64,000 nucleotides of DNA from Zelopaecilomyces penicillatus. Taxonomy: Eukaryota > Ascomycota > Sordariomycetes > Hypocreales > Pseudodiploosporaceae. The stretch lies in assembly GCA_005765155.1 (NCBI GenBank), contig VCCP01000004.1, positions 2,914,001 through 2,978,000 of the forward strand. Reading direction: 5' to 3'. The notes beneath the pieces are model-generated. The model saw only the letters and a program-made list of their open reading frames with translations, searched no databases and was not told where the DNA came from. Positions 35,109 to 46,148 of the stretch are shown here, one piece after another. The first letter of the stretch is position 1; each line of letters starts with the position of its first letter. Made by a program: the position numbers and the translations under genes.

Positions 35109-36017
35109 GATGAGTTGTGGTCAACAAATAGGTAGAGATTCGACTCAATTGTTGACTTGGAATTTCACATGAGTTGGTGGAGCCGTGACCTTCGTAGGCA
35201 ACAGGACTATGGCAAAGAGCTGTGACGAAGCGCCAGGGAAGAGGAAGCGCCGTCAGTGGAGGAAAACACTAGGTCTAGGATTTGTAGATGTTCTTGGCAA
35301 GATGCGCGTAAAAACCTGCGCATGGCACAAATGCAGGAGTGAAGGTGTAGTGTCTTCAAGTCTAATCTACACCCAAGCAGTCCGTCATGAGATGGAATGA
35401 AGTTAGCGTGCAGCTGCCCTGTAATCAGCGCACGGTATTGTGAAACGACCCTCGTCGTAACTATTCGGCGCCAGAGACCTGCTACAGCCAAAAGGTATCG
35501 GCAGCCGCTCGCTGCAAGTTGCCATGGTGTGGAGGGGTCAAGTTCCATTCCATGCTAGTAAGGTACAAAGTTGGAGTAGTGCGAGCCTTGGGAGTTCCTC
35601 GGCGCGTCCCTTGCTGCGTGCTCCAGTATTTTCATCATTTCCTTGTTGAAGCGGGCAAACTTCGGCTCCCCACGTCAGAACATGCAAGATGCACAAAGAC
35701 CTTGATTGTGACTAGCATTCTTCGTTTTCTTCCAGTTAGCAACATTATTCAGTGCAGACGCTCCTTTTTTGCGTCCGTAATTGTCATTTCTAGCTGCCCA
35801 AGGTGAGTGGTCTTGTCATTTTTTATCTTAGAAGCGACACCATGCCAGCGCAAGACTTCTTCAAGGAGATTGCGCGTTTGTTATCCACCAGCTTCACGAT
35901 CAACACGAATCGTTCCAGACTTTACGCGCTTCACCTACTATATCGAGAGCCCCAATGAGCTAACTAACTTTTCTCATGGCTTTATGGTAGATTATCGGTT
36001 TTGTCAGGGCAAGCACA
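35109..36017. other. Divergent promoter region, Hv1 and PAB2 genes
   Basis: 909 bases between two start codons on opposite strands. The right part includes the PAB2 leader and its probable 5'UTR intron (35803-36007). No other gene seen. Confidence 0.5.
35803..36007 (+). other. Probable 5'UTR intron of PAB2
   Basis: A perfect donor GTGAGT (35803), a CTAAC branch sequence near 35960 and the acceptor TTGTCAG ending at 36007 define a 205-bp intron. It would end only ten bases before the PAB2 start codon. Removing it deletes at least one upstream ATG from the leader. Confidence 0.45.
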
Positions 36018-36751
36018 ATGTCAGACATAGAGAACCCAGAGGTTCAGAACGAGGGCGAGCGAGAGGCCGACAACGAGATGACAGCGAGTGAGGAAGTGAG
36101 TTCGACAATCGAAAGGAGGCAGGAATTTCTAGGACTTACACGCTTTTGCAGGAGGAAATTTTAGCGATGAAGCGCCGTGTTGCGGAAATGGAAGAGGAGG
36201 CCAAGAAGCTGCGGGAGATGCAAGCAACACTGGAGCAACAGTCGGCCGATCTCGCCGACGACAAAGAGTCAGTGGATTCGCGCAGTATTTTTGTGGGAAA
36301 TGTCGACTATTCGGCCTCTCCCGAAGAGGTTCAGGCGCATTTCCAAAGTTGCGGCTCCATCAACCGAGTCACGATCCTCTTGGATAAATTTACCGGACAG
36401 CCAAAAGGGTGAGTGCAAGCCCGTTCTCCGTGATTGTTGGCAACAATTGATTGCGGACTCTGCTGACCTGACGATAAATAACTTCTTAGATATGCCTATG
36501 TTGAGTTCACGGAACCCAGCTTGGTAGCCCAAGCTCTAGTACTGAATGAGAGCGTCTTCAAAGGACGCAACATCAAGGTCACGCCCAAGAGGACTAACAT
36601 CCCTGGCATGAGCCGTGGCCGTGGCGGCGGCGGTGGTGGCGGTAGGGGTGGTCGTGGCGGAAGAGGTTCCTTTGGTGGGCGTGGTGGGTTTACACGGGGA
36701 GGTTATAGGGGAGGTTACCGTGGCCGTGGAAGGGGATTCAACCCTTACTAG
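36018..36751 (+). CDS. PAB2: Nuclear poly(A)-binding protein, Pab2/PABPN1 type
   Basis: Three exons (36018-36095, 36152-36408, 36490-36751) give 198 aa. It is a nuclear poly(A)-binding protein that controls tail length and RNA turnover. Order of parts: an acidic N-terminus of about 25 residues; a coiled-coil helix (about 27-60, MKRRVAEMEEEAKKL) as in PABPN1; one RRM (about 75-150) with RNP2 IFVGNVDY and RNP1 KGYAYVEF; and a Gly/Arg tail with RGG-like repeats that are usual sites of arginine methylation. The size and architecture match fungal Pab2 rather than the four-RRM cytoplasmic Pab1. It is divergent from the proton channel and upstream of RSP5 on the same strand. Confidence 0.88.
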
Positions 36752-38720
36752 GAGCAAGGGGGCGACTATTCTTTCACTGGACTTGGTCCGAACCGTGAAG
36801 AGTGTGGCAGCCCATTCATTTGATTGCTGAGAGAAAAAGTTAAAAGACTGGCGCTCACCCCCCCTAAGCGACGAGGATGCGATGCATGCGGAGAAGATGA
36901 TGAGGTGCCGAATGAAGCGGTATAATGGCTTGGTGCTTGGGATTGGTGTTGAGGGGGAAGCTGCCGGTTTTGACACATATTCGCCATCGTTGGACTTGAT
37001 ATTGGCAACGGGGTCTATCAGATTGAGAGAGGATCAAGGGGACAAAACTGATCATGTACAGTATCGTTACTACAAAGGGCAGGATTTGGAGTTCAGGCCT
37101 TGATTTCAATGCCATATAAGGCATCAGGTTGAGTGGTTAGACAATGAGCTCCTTTTATCATGAATTGTGCTCCGCGCCGCCTTCTTTTTTTAGGCTGTTG
37201 TTATAAAGCTGCTTAGCGATGCAATGTCCTCTACCCATCTTATAACAAATGCCAACTACGAAATCGTGGATTCAGTCTGGCAGGTGTAAATGAACGCTGG
37301 TGGCTTGTCGACGTGCAGTGCTATATATAGACCAACGCTACTACATGAGGAAGTAGCAATATATGGCCTGCCTGACGACCATCAGTTCGTACAGTGGCTG
37401 CTGTATTTATGTAGGGAGGTTGGTATGTTGACATGTCAGCGGAGGCCCTTGCTCGAATCCCTTGTCCAGTAAGTGCTCCTTGATCCATGTCTGGCCAACA
37501 ACAATCAAACTGGAAGTGTTTGTGCCAACCAGACATGGCTCCAAGTCCAAGGGGTGGGTTTGATCAGGGTCCATTACTCCTTGTGTACGGGGTATTACTG
37601 CTTTGGTTTTCTGTGACACGTTTATTACCTCTATCTAGAACAAGACAGACGGACAACGAGATAGCATAAGCAAGAATCGAAACAAGGCTCGGAGTGGTCT
37701 CGCTTAAGACGAGCAGATGCATCTCAATGCATTACAGCGATATGCGTCACGCTTAGCAAATCACGCGGTGCCAGACTTGGTCTGGCCTGTCCAGACAAGG
37801 CACAGCCACGACCCGCGACCATAACAACGCCAAACGCCATATCTGGGTGTGCCGTCGACCCGACAAGTACAATGGAGCTATGCACAACCAAGTTTGTCAG
37901 GTCGTTTACTTCATGTTTGGACAAAGGTTTGAAGCGGCGCCAGCAAGCGCCTGGTTTGGCTATGTTTAGCAGCATTGGGCAGTGGGCTTGTTGGCACAAC
38001 CACGAATTGAATGGACAGGTTGGTCCAGACGTCTCTGGAACACCCAGCTATCCCTACAAGCGGCCTCCTACAAAAGGCTCCATGCAGCCCCGCCCACCCA
38101 CCTCAATATTATAGGTCATGTCTACAGAGTCTTCCTGCAGTTTTGCATCCAGTTGCGTACCTCGTAGGTATCAAGGTAGCTTAGCTATTCAACTTGCCCC
38201 AGAATCCACCGTCTAGACGACCAAAAGACCGTGCAGCCAACGCGCGCCTGGCCTACCTTTGCCGTAGCCGCCACTCTGGGACTACCTACTACTACCCAGG
38301 CCAGGTCTACTTCTCCCCTCCGCTCCCATCATCGCCAAACTTACTTACCTCCTCTTACTCAATACCATCTTGAACCTCTGCCAGCAATCATCCCACCATA
38401 GAGAGAGTTCACCCCACTATCTTCGCAGTGTCATCACGTGTTTCTTACCGAAAGCCCACTTCCCCGTCTCCCGTCCGCCTCTTACACCCTTGGAGCGGGG
38501 AGTCTGGCCATTCGGCCGTGCACAGCCCCATCATCGCTCAGCTTGCTGGCTTGTCGTCGTCACTTAGCTGCGTCGCCACGCTCAGTCATCGCCCTGCCAC
38601 ATCTTGCGATTTGGTGACAGCGCTGGCCCTGTCATTGTGGGCTATTGCGTTACTTCAAGAGGTCCTCGAAGGGTAGTTCTGCATTTTTCGTAGTGCGTTG
38701 GCTGCTCAGGAACCATCAAG
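36752..38720. other. Intergenic region upstream of RSP5
   Basis: 2 kb with the PAB2 3'UTR at the left, AGGTA/TACCT words at 38155-38300, and a C-rich leader (38290-38500) before RSP5. No gene seen. Confidence 0.5.
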
Positions 38721-41568
38721 ATGGCGAACCGATCAGACTCGGCCACTCGGTAAGTTGCCCCTTCCAATGTTGCAGATTCCAGCAGTGAAAGTTGTGACTG
38801 ACAATTGTAATCACTTTTGCAGGCCGAATATTCGCGTTACAAGTTCGTGCCCGACCATTCCCTTCCGGTAGCTTTGGAAACATTTGCTGACATTCTCCCA
38901 GTTATTGCCGCTGATGGGCTCTACAAGAGAGATGTATTTCGTATGTTCTGTCGACCTCTATTTCCTTTTCTCCGATTAACAGCCTCAGGTTTCCCCGATC
39001 CTTTCGCCGTTGCCACGATCAATGGAGAGCAAACCAAGACCACATCCGTCAGCAAAAGAACACTCAACCCGTACTGGAACGAGAGCTTCGACTTGTAAGA
39101 TAGAATACAATATTCTGGTTCAGTATGGATTGTTAAACTGACATGGCCGCAGTCGGGTCGATGAGGGCAGTATTCTAGCTGTTCAGGTATTCGATCAAAA
39201 GAAATTCAAGAAGAAGGATCAAGGATTCCTCGGCGTAATCAACATTCGAATAGGAGATCTCATGTCAGATCTTGGACCTGATGCGGATGGTTGGTTTTCT
39301 TCAGCTTCTGCCCTTACCACTTCTACCTGACTACTAACACATACGTTTTCTAGACCAAATGATTACTAGAGATCTCAAAAAATCGACAGATAACCTAGTC
39401 GTCCATGGAAAGCTTATAATAAACCTATCTTGCAACTTAAGCAGCCCTGTTCGCGGAGCTCAAACAACCTCAGGCCGGCCAGCGTTGACCGTACCCGGCG
39501 GCTCCAGCATGTCAACTCTATCCGCACCCGTAAGCGATAATGCCGGCAGCTCGGCAGCACCAGGGCCAAATGGCAGCACCATCGGCCCTCCAGTCAATCT
39601 GCCCTATCGCCCAGCCAGTGTCAACGCTACGCCAGCTCTGGTGAGTGTTAACGGTTCGTCTCAACCTCGCCCAACCAGTCAGTTGAGTCCTTTTGAGGAC
39701 CAACAGGGCCGCTTGCCTGCTGGCTGGGAACGTCGTGAGGACAATTTAGGCCGCACGTACTATGTGGATCACAACACACGAACGACCAGCTGGAACCGGC
39801 CTACTGCAGCCGGTGTCGTAGAAGAGCGAAACGACCGAGAGGCCGCAACGCAAGTCGAGCGACAAAGACATCAGAACAGAACGCTACCTGAAGATCGGAC
39901 AGGTACGAGTTCACCGACACTCCAACAGCCGCAACCAGATTCCGCAGCACCAAGTGGTAGTCCTAATAGTAGCGCTGCCAATGCTTCCACCGCAGCAAGT
40001 ACCGCCATGATGCACACTGGCGCTACTAGCCCAGGCACTGGTGAACTGCCACCTGGCTGGGAGCAACGGTGGACGCCCGAAGGACGGCCTTACTTTGTTG
40101 ATCACAATACCCGCACCACCACCTGGGTGGACCCTAGACGACAACAGTTCATCCGAATGTACGGGCAAAACAATACCAATGGTCAAATCCAGCAACAGCC
40201 TGTATCGCAACTCGGGCCTCTACCAAGTGGCTGGGAAATGCGTCTTACGAACACTGCCCGAGTGTACTTTGTTGATCACAACACCAAGACCACCACTTGG
40301 GATGATCCACGTCTTCCTTCTTCGCTGGATCAAAATGTTCCACAATACAAAAGAGATTTCAGGAGAAAGCTTATTTACTTCCGATCTCAACCTGCGATGC
40401 GCATTCTCAGTGGGCAATGTCACATCAAAGTCCGACGATCGCATATTTTTGAGGATTCGTTTGCCGAAATCACTCGGCAGTCAGCAACAGATTTAAAGAA
40501 GCGTCTCATGATCAAGTTTGACGGAGAAGATGGGCTGGACTATGGTGGTTTGTCTCGAGAATTCTTCTTCCTTCTTTCCCATGAGATGTTTAACCCATTC
40601 TACTGTCTTTTCGAGTATTCCGCTCACGACAATTACACCCTACAAATCAACCCCCATTCTGGTATCAACCCAGAGCATTTGAACTATTTCAAGTTCATTG
40701 GAAGGGTTGTTGGGTTGGCCATCTTCCACCGCCGCTTTCTGGACGCTTTTTTCATTGGAGCACTGTACAAAATGGTACTGGCCAAAGCTGTGACCCTGGC
40801 AGATATGGAAGGTGTAGACGCCGACTTCCACCGGTCGCTGCAGTGGATGTTGGATAATGATATTTCAGGGGGTATCCTCGAACAAACCTTCTCGACTGAG
40901 GACGAACGGTTCGGAGTGTTGACCACTGAAGATCTTATTCCGGATGGTCGGAACATAGACGTGACAAACGAAAACAAGAAGGAATACGTTGATCTCATGG
41001 TCAAGTGGCGTATCGAGAAACGGATTGCGGAGCAGTTCCAGGCCTTCAAGGAGGGTTTCCATGAGCTTATTCCACAGGATCTCATCAATGTGTTCGATGA
41101 GCGTGAACTCGAATTGCTTATTGGAGGAATCGCAGAGATTGATGTGGATGACTGGAAGAAGCATACAGATTACCGCGGATATACGGAGTCTGATGAGGTT
41201 ATCCAGCATTTCTGGGCAACCGTACGCTCTTGGGATGGGGAGCAGAAGTCACGACTACTTCAGTTCACCACTGGTACCTCACGAATTCCAGTGAACGGGT
41301 TCAAGGATCTGCAAGGCAGCGATGGTCCCCGAAGGTTTACTATTGAGAAGGCTGGAGAAATGAATAATCTGCCCAAAGCCCACACCTGGTAAGTTCTGTC
41401 TTCTCATATACAAGGTTATTTTTTTTGGTGTTTTTTTTTTATCATAACTAACATTGAATTCTACGCAGCTTCAACCGAATTGATTTACCGCCATACAAGA
41501 ACTTGGAGATGTTGCAACAGAAACTCACAATCGCTGTCGAAGAGACTATGGGCTTTGGTCAGGAGTAA
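38721..41568 (+). CDS. RSP5: NEDD4-family HECT ubiquitin ligase Rsp5
   Basis: Seven exons (38721-38749, 38823-38842, 38902-38940, 38989-39094, 39153-39289, 39354-41388, 41469-41568) give 821 aa. Rsp5 ubiquitinates membrane cargo and many other targets in endocytosis and trafficking. Order of parts: a C2 lipid-binding domain (about 10-140, with GLYKRDVFRFPDPF); a Ser/Pro linker; three WW domains starting near residues 231, 342 and 400 that bind PPxY motifs; and the HECT domain from about 440 to the end. The catalytic cysteine is Cys789 in HTCFNRIDLPPY; its codon is split by the last intron. The tail ends GFGQE as in other NEDD4 ligases. Five introns crowd the first 330 coding bases, one exon being only 20 nt. 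It converges with the complex I gene. Confidence 0.95.
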
Positions 41569-42684
41569 AGGACGATGATGTTGTATGCAGTATTAGGAAC
41601 ACAAGATCGATTCCTCAATCCACATTCTCTCTAACCTTGTGTTGAGGAGAGGCCCTACCACTCCTCCCTTTCGTTCTTTTGCTTGCGCTTTTTAGTCTTG
41701 GGTATATGCTTTGGTTGAGAGAGTCGAGACATCTGGTACGTTTGGCGCTGGCGGGTTTGTTTTTATGGAGATGAGAGCAGCATTATCGTTGCAATTGGCG
41801 GAGCTACCTGTAAAAAGAGGGGGGACGAATTCAGCACGCATTTGATGCTGAGACGCGGAGGAAGCGTCATGTATCTTTGAAAGTGGAGGCTTGACATTGA
41901 GTTGGCAACCGGGCAGTGGGTAGCACTGTTTGATGGGTTTGGGATCATGCTCTGAAGAAATCATGCGAAATGATTTGTCCAATTTGGAATCAATGATCAA
42001 GCAATGGTGATGCTAATGGCGGCAACAACGTAGTCGAGACCGGCTGTCTGGGACAGCTTTGCGAAGGGGGTCAAGAGCATGAATATGAAGACATGCTAGT
42101 AGGCGTAGTTACATATGTTCATAGATCACATCAATAGCTGTACTTTGTACTCTCTCTGTGGATACGCTTTCTCAGGTGTGTCCCTTCCCCCATTAAAAAC
42201 TAATAATGATGCTCTCACATTCCAGCCAAGAGCTGCTGGAAACTTGACGACGCTGCGGAACGTTCGTTCAAGGCAAGATTTGGGAATGTTCACAAAGTGT
42301 TGGGAGTTATACACTGCATCTGCATTTCTAGCCAGTTATTCGCTCTTGAGTAATCCACCCAGTTCTACTAATTAGGTATTAATTACTGTTATCACGATAC
42401 AATAACAGAGCCAGCCCACTGATCGGTTGTTCCGCAATAATTTGGTATTGGTACAGTATATTTGGCAGTCGCTCTACCATTCTACCTCCATAACCCAGCG
42501 TGTATGTACACTTCGCAACAAAGAGAAAAAAAAACGTTGAATATGCCGGGCTTGGTGTACTTAGAGTCGTCCAGCCAATCTGCAGTCTTCCACCTCTCGT
42601 CCTAGTACCAATGTTGCTACAGTAGCCGCCACCATTGGAATATCCACCCTTATCGGATCCCCTCGCTCCTTTTCATCCCCCATT
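41569..42684. other. Convergent 3' region, RSP5 and NDUFS7 genes
   Basis: 1.1 kb with both 3'UTRs and short low-complexity runs. No supported gene. Confidence 0.5.
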
Positions 42685-43519
42685 TTACCTTCTATACCAC
42701 ATTCTCGTAATCTTGGTGTTGCGCATCTTGCGTTGCAGTTGGAAAATTCCATACATAAGGGCTTCGCTGGTGGGAGGGCAGCCGGGAACGTAGATGTCCA
42801 CGGGGACAATACGGTCGCAACCTCGGACGACGCTGTAGCTGTAGTGATAATATCCGCCACCATTGGCGCAACTACCCATAGAGATGACCCAACGAGGCTC
42901 AGGCATCTGATCGTAGACTTGTCGTAGGGCGGGAGCCATCTTGTTGGTGAGCGTACCAGCGACAATCATGACATCGGATTGACGGGGGGAGGCACGGAAA
43001 ATGATACCTAGGCGATCTTGATCGTATCGGGGGGTCGAAAGGTGCATCATCTCGACGGCACAACAGGCGAGACCGAAGGTCATGGGCCACAGTGAAGACT
43101 GACGAGCCCAGTTGGTGATAACATCGAGAGACGTGCTAAAATACAACAGAAAGTCGAATTGGTTAGATTTCAGTTCTACCAGCGGTCGTAATCGAGTCGA
43201 ATATTGGTGAACAATGAGGAAACATACAGCGCGTATTGAATAACACCTTTTGTGCCCTCCTCGCTGGCTAGAGGAACCTCTTTCCGGACCTTGGCGAAGC
43301 TCTGGGCACCGCTGTGAGCAGTCAATGAACTAGCATCTCGTCGCGAATTGACGGCAAACGCTGTGGCCGCTCTAAAGGGAACCAATGCAGTGGTCGGGTT
43401 GGCTGTCGAAGAAGGAATTAGCTCAGCAAGCGAAAACAGGTGCCGTGGTTTTCCTTTGGCAGAAAATTTGACGCACCTCGAATGGCCATTGAGGCCGCTG
43501 ACCGTGATGAGGCGAGCAT
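42685..43519 (-). CDS. NUKM: Complex I subunit PSST/NDUFS7 (NUKM), 20 kDa
   Basis: Three exons on the minus strand (43519-43477, 43402-43228, 43135-42685) give 222 aa, the usual length. This subunit of mitochondrial NADH:ubiquinone oxidoreductase holds iron-sulphur cluster N2, the last electron carrier before ubiquinone. The first 45 residues are rich in Arg, Ser and Ala without acids, a typical mitochondrial presequence. The ligands are all present: the tandem Cys97-Cys98 in GLACCAVEM, Cys162 in GSCANGG and Cys192 in GCPPT. The conserved core starts at LDVITNWAR. Two reversed CCAAT boxes lie about 200 bp upstream, consistent with control by the HAP complex. Intron donors are GTGCGT and GTATGT. 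Confidence 0.95.
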
Positions 43520-46148
43520 CTCGAACGTGGGGAAGATGTCGGATTATGAGACGAATCAATCCCCAGTTGGCGATGTCGGGAGGGAAAAGGCGTGGAGTGG
43601 AGATTAGGAGGGGGGGCGAGGGACACAAGGTTCGAAAGGGTGGACGACGACAACGACTTCTACGGAGGAGCGGTTCGTTGACGTTTGAAACCGTGTTGGT
43701 GGCCGAAATGGAACAGTGGTGATTGGCTGGATTGGGGTATGAGGTGGCGAAGTTTAGCCGAGGTGAATTTGCCCCGCCAGTGAGATGTAGTACTATAGTA
43801 GTGCCTTCCACTACCCTGAGGCCGGATAGGTCTCCCCGGAGGGTTGTTTTCTAATAATCGCAACCTTCATTCGAGATTTTAGTGTTTGCGTCAAGCTGTT
43901 TCTTCAAATACCTGACAAGATTACATTCGGTTTTCAGTCGTCAGTATGGGGAATTACGATGTATAGAGGCAGTGACATTGCACCAACAAGACTGTATCTC
44001 CGTCTACTTCATACCAAGACGAAAATGACGAAAACACTATAAAGAGTTGCGAACAATGCCCCATTTCCCTTAGTCGCGACATGGGACATGCAATCAGGAA
44101 TGAATAACTAAATACTTAAATAGAAGACGAAGCGATAATTGAACGCATACGGGTGCAAAACCCGACATAAAACCGTAAGGTGTCTGACGATGAGTAGCAA
44201 AGTGTCCAATAAAACACAAGCTAAGTGTACTTGAAAAGAGCAATAGTGCCCGAGAATCGCAAGTCATGAGAAGGCAGCTCCTATCAAGTAGAAATACTTC
44301 TCGTGAGTTGATTTCTAAACAAACTTCATCCTTGATGTTGAGTAGGAGATGATTTTTCAAATGCGGCATGGGTCCGTTACCCTCTTCAGATAATTAAAAC
44401 TTTTTTTTCAATGGTGTTTTTTCTGTAGAAAAGCAAAAGTAAGTAAGAAACAAACAAACTGCCCATAGACTACGTTGTAGCTGTGGTAGAGCAAGAATGT
44501 TTTTTATCAACACCAAAAACCCCAGCTAGTCCGGCATTTGGTGCGTGACTTGGAAGATCTACAAGGGTGGGAGGTCAGCAATACGTAAAGCTTATATACC
44601 TATAAATCATTTAGCAATGTATTACATATCAAGATGATTCCTAACGATCAGACTACCGAAAAATCGATCTACCGGCAAGTGATGTGTAGCGGCAAGCCCC
44701 GAGAGAAAGTCTCACATGAGTGATGAATCAATCAGCGACTTGTAAGCAAGCACGTTTGGGCTTTTGTTGAATTGTCTTGAATGTCCGCGTCACCGACGGG
44801 TCCAACTGTAAATTAGATACTCGTATTCGGCCCAAGACTGCGCAGACCCTGATGATATGTATTGACGAGTGATTTGGAGAGCGACGCATTCTTCATGGCC
44901 AAGTCACACTGAATCAAGATTTACAGGTGAAACGATGGAGGGGAGTGAAGAGGGGCTGGGGGGTTAAGATAAGGTGCAGGTAAACCCGCAATTTGATTGA
45001 TAGTTTAGTCCAATTGATGATTCAATTGGGTAGATCATTTCTCGCATTATACTACGTTATAAAGCCAAGACGTCAAACGTTATTGGGATGACGAGGCCCC
45101 CCCTCGCACGCCACAGACTGACCATACGAGTCAGTGCTCGGGGCTTGCTGGTTTTTTTTTTTTTCGAAAACCACCGAGCTTGAACTCCGTCACTTGGCAC
45201 CCAGGGCTTGGAACGCAATTACCCAAACAGGCGTCTTGCTCCTGTCGCCTTTATCCTTTTTGACTTGCACTCCGGAGTCCCTTACAAGGTAGGCTACATG
45301 TAAGATGCCTGTCTGGGTGTTGCCGCATACAGTATACGTACGAGTATGTATGGCTGCAAGACAATGCTTGTTATTGAAAGATCAGCCTCAACCACCCTGC
45401 CTCGTTGGCTTGTTTCGGGTAGCTTTCTAATCGAATAGGTGCCAAAGCTAACTGACGGGTAAATCTCAAGTTACCGAATAGGCAACATATTAGTGGTCCT
45501 TACATGCTAGGGCTAGGTGCCACTCGGACTTCAGCCCTGTCCGTGGCAGTGGTCCGTCTAATCAGGTTCTGAATAAGTTCTGATTAAACTCTCAATGGCC
45601 AACCGCACAGACTTCATTCGTCAAGCCCCTGTGCTAACGTTTTTGTCTTGGTATGGCAGGATGTTTCCGACTTATGCTGGTCCACTGGTGGCTGACACAG
45701 GTGTACGCGATGGGTGTGTAGATAGGTACAATATGTGAAGGATACGGCTGCATTATGCGAAAGCTCCCCATTCCCAAGTTGGAGATCCACCGTACACGTA
45801 CTGTAGTAGACTAGAGGAAAGGAGGTTGGCTCCGTCTATACAGCATCAACACATAATTGTTCAGTCTCAGTTTTGGCCTAAAGATCCCTTAGGGAGATTC
45901 ACTATTCTCTCATTTGCTCCTTCTCCCCCCCTTCCTTCCCCAATGGCCAGGGCCGCCAAAGACACCTTCGATCCAAGCATATGTCCACTCTTTGTTTTTC
46001 TTTTTCGCTGAATCGGCCTTCCATTTCAGTTTGGCTGTTCCTATTTCGAAACATCTCTCGCTATAGCTTCTCTACACTTTCACACGATACTCTGCACTCG
46101 AACGGCCATCTTGCTCTCCAATAATCAAAATCAACAACCCTCGCTTCA
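43520..46148. other. Divergent intergenic region, 2.6 kb
   Basis: Between NUKM and the GT90 gene. It holds the CCAAT pair noted separately, a poly-T run near 45152, and a C/T-rich leader (about 45900-46090) just before the GT90 start. No gene seen. Confidence 0.5.
43722..43735 (-). promoter_or_regulatory. Two CCAAT boxes upstream of NUKM
   Basis: On the minus strand two CCAAT pentamers lie nine bases apart (43735-43731 and 43726-43722), about 203-216 bp before the NUKM start codon. In fungi the HAP/CCAAT-binding complex controls many respiratory genes and iron-using proteins, so the position is meaningful. Binding itself is inference. Confidence 0.4.
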
